A stretch of DNA of 7,676 nucleotides from Chloroflexi bacterium UBA4733 (GTDB taxonomy: Bacteria > Chloroflexota > UBA4733). The position numbers and the translations under genes are program-made. Location of the stretch: assembly GCA_002404055.1 (NCBI GenBank), contig DHIZ01000198.1, positions 1 through 7,676 of the forward strand. The letters run 5' to 3'. Under the pieces are notes generated by a model. That model saw nothing but the letters and a program-made list of their open reading frames with translations. It had not been told where the DNA came from and did not search any database. Within the stretch, counting starts at the first letter, position 1. Each line of letters opens with the position of its first letter. This document shows, piece after piece, positions 6,118 to 7,676 of this stretch.

Positions 6118-6588
6118 GTGAAAAGCCAACGTTGGGTTCCTCGGTATAGTCGGCGATCGCTGCTTGCCCTGATCGGTGGCGCGGCTGTCGGCAGCGCGGC
6201 TCTCGCCGCCTGCGGTCAGCATGTTGCCTCGCCCGGCGCCACCGGGCAGAGCGCGTCAGCGAGTCAAGCAGCCGCAGTGACCCAGGCATCCCAACCGTCC
6301 TCAACCAGCCGTGGCGCTTCGGCGGTCGCATCGAGCGGGCAGAGCTTCGCGTCAGTCCTCAGTAAGCCGGGCTTACCAGGTAAACCCTTCGTCTTCGGTG
6401 AATACGCCTTACCCCACCGACCTTTTTTCATAGTCCGCGATGACCGCTGGAAATATGTCTATTACACCGATACGACGGTTGGGCGCAGTGCGACCACCGG
6501 GCAAAAGGAGCCGGCCGAAGAACTATATGACACCGCCAACGACCCGGCGGAACTGACCAACCTGGCCGGCGCTGGGCTGACGAGCTGA
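6118..6588 (+). CDS. Tat-lipoprotein leader joined to a sulfatase C-terminal fragment (probable gene remnant)
   Basis: This 156-residue ORF is made of two unrelated parts. Residues 1-32 are a Tat-lipoprotein leader (SRRSLLALIGG, lipobox LAAC, Cys32). A Ser/Ala/Gln-rich linker follows to about residue 73, just like the binding proteins on either side. Residues 74-151 instead resemble the C-terminal cap of classical sulfatases: GQSFASVL, FVFGEY, IVRDDRWKYVYY, then EELYDTANDPAELTNLAG. No metal ligands or active-site block are present, so catalysis is not expected. The stop at 6586-6588 comes abruptly; the alternative frame from 6573 reads WADELIPG, which looks like the continuation of a sulfatase tail, suggesting a 1-nt loss. 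The simplest reading is the scar of a deletion that fused a binding-protein leader to a sulfatase tail. A functional surface lipoprotein cannot be excluded, since leader, ribosome site and frame are intact. It could be co-transcribed with the gene ending at 6055. Confidence 0.7.
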   Translation: MKSQRWVPRYSRRSLLALIGGAAVGSAALAACGQHVASPGATGQSASASQAAAVTQASQPSSTSRGASAVASSGQSFASVLSKPGLPGKPFVFGEYALPHRPFFIVRDDRWKYVYYTDTTVGRSATTGQKEPAEELYDTANDPAELTNLAGAGLTS

Positions 6589-6604
6589 TCCCTGGTTCAT
6601 CAAG

Positions 6605-6633
6605 TTGACAGCCACATTCCCCGGGACTAGAAT
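6605..6633 (+). promoter_or_regulatory. Strong sigma70-type promoter TTGACA-N17-TAGAAT
   Basis: A perfect -35 (TTGACA, 6605-6610), an optimal 17-nt spacer and a -10 with one mismatch (TAGAAT, 6628-6633) point right, towards the binding-protein gene at 6760. Transcription would start near 6640, leaving a leader of about 120 nt. A 13-bp palindrome GACTA-gaa-TAGTC (6625-6637) covers the -10 and could be a repressor site. Confidence 0.7.
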
Positions 6634-6647
6634 AGTCAAACGATGGA

Positions 6648-6688
6648 ATTGCCGCTGAGGCTGCTCAACAGATCTCGCCTCAGGCAAT
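6648..6688 (+). other. Stem-loop in the 5' leader of the second binding-protein gene
   Basis: ATTGCC-gc-TGAGG (6648-6660) pairs with CCTCAGGCAAT (6678-6688): 11 bp interrupted by one 2-nt bulge, with a 17-nt loop. It begins about 8 nt after the predicted transcription start. No T-run follows, so it is not a standard terminator; it may stabilise the mRNA or have a control role. Confidence 0.45.
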
Positions 6689-6745
6689 CCGGGGATTTAG
6701 GCAGCATCCCGATGGCGTTCTGCACTCGGGGGGGCGCGATGCGGA

Positions 6746-6751
6746 AAGGAG
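6746..6751 (+). promoter_or_regulatory. Ribosome binding site deciding the ATG at 6760
   Basis: AAGGAG sits 8 nt before ATG 6760. It favours this codon over the in-frame ATG at 6739, which has no comparable site. Confidence 0.65.
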
Positions 6752-6759
6752 CGGAATTG

Positions 6760-7676
6760 ATGGCTCGGTTCTCTCGGCGCACTCTGCTTCGCCTGTTGGC
6801 GGCGACCGGCGCCACGGCGCTGCTGGCAGCGTGCGGTAGCTCAAGCAGCACCGTCGCCACGACGAGTGCGGCTCCTGCGGCCGGCGCAAAGACGGCAGCA
6901 AGCGCCGTTTCAGTAGCGAGCGCCGCGCCAAGCGGCACGTCCGGTGCTGCCCTTACGGCGATGGCCTGGGGCGACGTCAACACGCAGAAGGTCATGCACG
7001 ACCAGATACCGCTGTACGAACGACAGCACCCGGGGGTGAAGATCACCTACATCAACACCGCCGGCGGCAACGCCCACTATCAGAAGCTACAGACCATGAT
7101 GGCGGGCGGTGATGCGCCCTCCGTCTTCTACATGGACCCTTCCTTGATGCCCAGTTATGCGACGAAAGGTGTCCTGGGTGTACTGGATTCCTATGTGCAG
7201 GCAAGCCATTACGACCTGACCGACTTCTATCCCAAGGCGATCGGCCAGTATTACTGGCAGGGCAAGCTCTATGGACTGCCGCGCGGCTTCGGCAATCAGG
7301 ACCTCTACTGGAACCAGGGATTGTTCCAGAAGGCCGGCATCCAGCCGCCAGGTGCGCAGTGGGACGACCCCAAGTGGACGACCGACGCCTTTCTGGCCCT
7401 GGCCGACAAACTGACGGTGCGCAGCGGTGGCAAGGTGACGCAGTTCGGCTACGGGCAGAGTCTCGGCTTGCGGCAATGGGAGCCCTGGGTCTGGCTCTTC
7501 GGCGGCGAAGTGGTGGATCAGGCCAACCAGAAGTGCCTCCTCGCCGAGCAGCCCGCCATGAATGGTCTGCAGTTCCTGGCCGACCTGATGCACAAGTATC
7601 AGGTAATGCCGGCTCCCGACTACACCCAGCAGCAGACGAACGCCTCGATGTTCGCCAGCAACCGGCTGGGCATGAA
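6760..7676 (+). CDS. ABC transporter family-1 extracellular solute-binding lipoprotein (3' end outside window)
   Basis: 305 complete codons are visible, with no stop before the edge. The leader MARFSRRTLLRLL carries twin arginines R6-R7, a hydrophobic core and the lipobox LLAAC with Cys25. An Ala/Ser/Thr-rich linker runs to about residue 64. The binding domain then begins (LTAMAWGDV) and shows PLYERQHPGVKITYI, MAGGDAPSVFYMD, a cleft-like YGLPRGFGNQDLYWNQ, WEPWVWLFGGEV, and FLADLMHKYQV. It is a paralogue of the protein at 180-1598, sharing AGGDAP and xDLxHKYQV with the same order of blocks, but it is clearly diverged, so the ligand may differ. Family members are usually about 430-470 residues, so roughly a third is missing on the right. 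Permease genes, absent from this window, would usually follow such a gene. It has its own strong promoter and structured leader. Confidence 0.93.
   Translation, partial: MARFSRRTLLRLLAATGATALLAACGSSSSTVATTSAAPAAGAKTAASAVSVASAAPSGTSGAALTAMAWGDVNTQKVMHDQIPLYERQHPGVKITYINTAGGNAHYQKLQTMMAGGDAPSVFYMDPSLMPSYATKGVLGVLDSYVQASHYDLTDFYPKAIGQYYWQGKLYGLPRGFGNQDLYWNQGLFQKAGIQPPGAQWDDPKWTTDAFLALADKLTVRSGGKVTQFGYGQSLGLRQWEPWVWLFGGEVVDQANQKCLLAEQPAMNGLQFLADLMHKYQVMPAPDYTQQQTNASMFASNRLGM

Overview
The window is GC-rich and gene-dense. It looks like an accessory carbohydrate-uptake and desulfation-type locus of a soil or thermophile-like bacterium. The two clear binding-protein leaders carry a twin-arginine motif followed directly by a lipobox (RRSLLAM...LAAC, SRRTLLRLL...LLAAC). 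The sulfatase-like enzymes are leaderless, and codons are strongly GC-biased. This combination is common in Chloroflexota (Thermomicrobia/Ktedonobacteria-like lineages), but that assignment is inference from style, not from a marker gene.

Layout, left to right: an exported family-1 solute-binding lipoprotein (180-1598, +); 40 bp later a cytoplasmic sulfatase-superfamily enzyme with a GTG start (1639-3105, +); a convergent LacI-family repressor (3182-4210, -); a 453-bp intergenic region; a second leaderless sulfatase-superfamily enzyme, apparently starting at CTG (4664-6055, +); a short ORF joining a Tat-lipoprotein leader to the C-terminal piece of a different sulfatase (6118-6588, +); a strong-looking sigma70-type promoter with a structured 5' leader; and a second solute-binding lipoprotein that runs off the right edge (6760->7676, +). 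The 453-bp intergenic region holds a 109-bp cloverleaf-like inverted-repeat element, a run of palindromes and a textbook LacI-type operator (TGCAAGCGGTTGCA).

Likely logic: the binding lipoproteins capture an oligosaccharide or another decorated solute outside the cell, and ABC permeases import it. No permease is in this window; they may lie to the right. The two leaderless sulfatase-fold hydrolases then act inside the cell. The LacI-family protein probably represses the second hydrolase and following genes through the operator at 4519-4532, with release on binding a sugar-like inducer.

The most notable feature is that both intact 'sulfatases' have Thr where the formylglycine-forming Cys/Ser should be (TIPLR and TVPTR in place of C-x-P-S-R), while the metal-binding and TGRY parts are kept. 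They are therefore probably not classical formylglycine sulfatases. The alkaline-phosphatase superfamily contains many Thr-nucleophile phospho-enzymes, so a phosphoesterase or phosphotransferase role is a real alternative.
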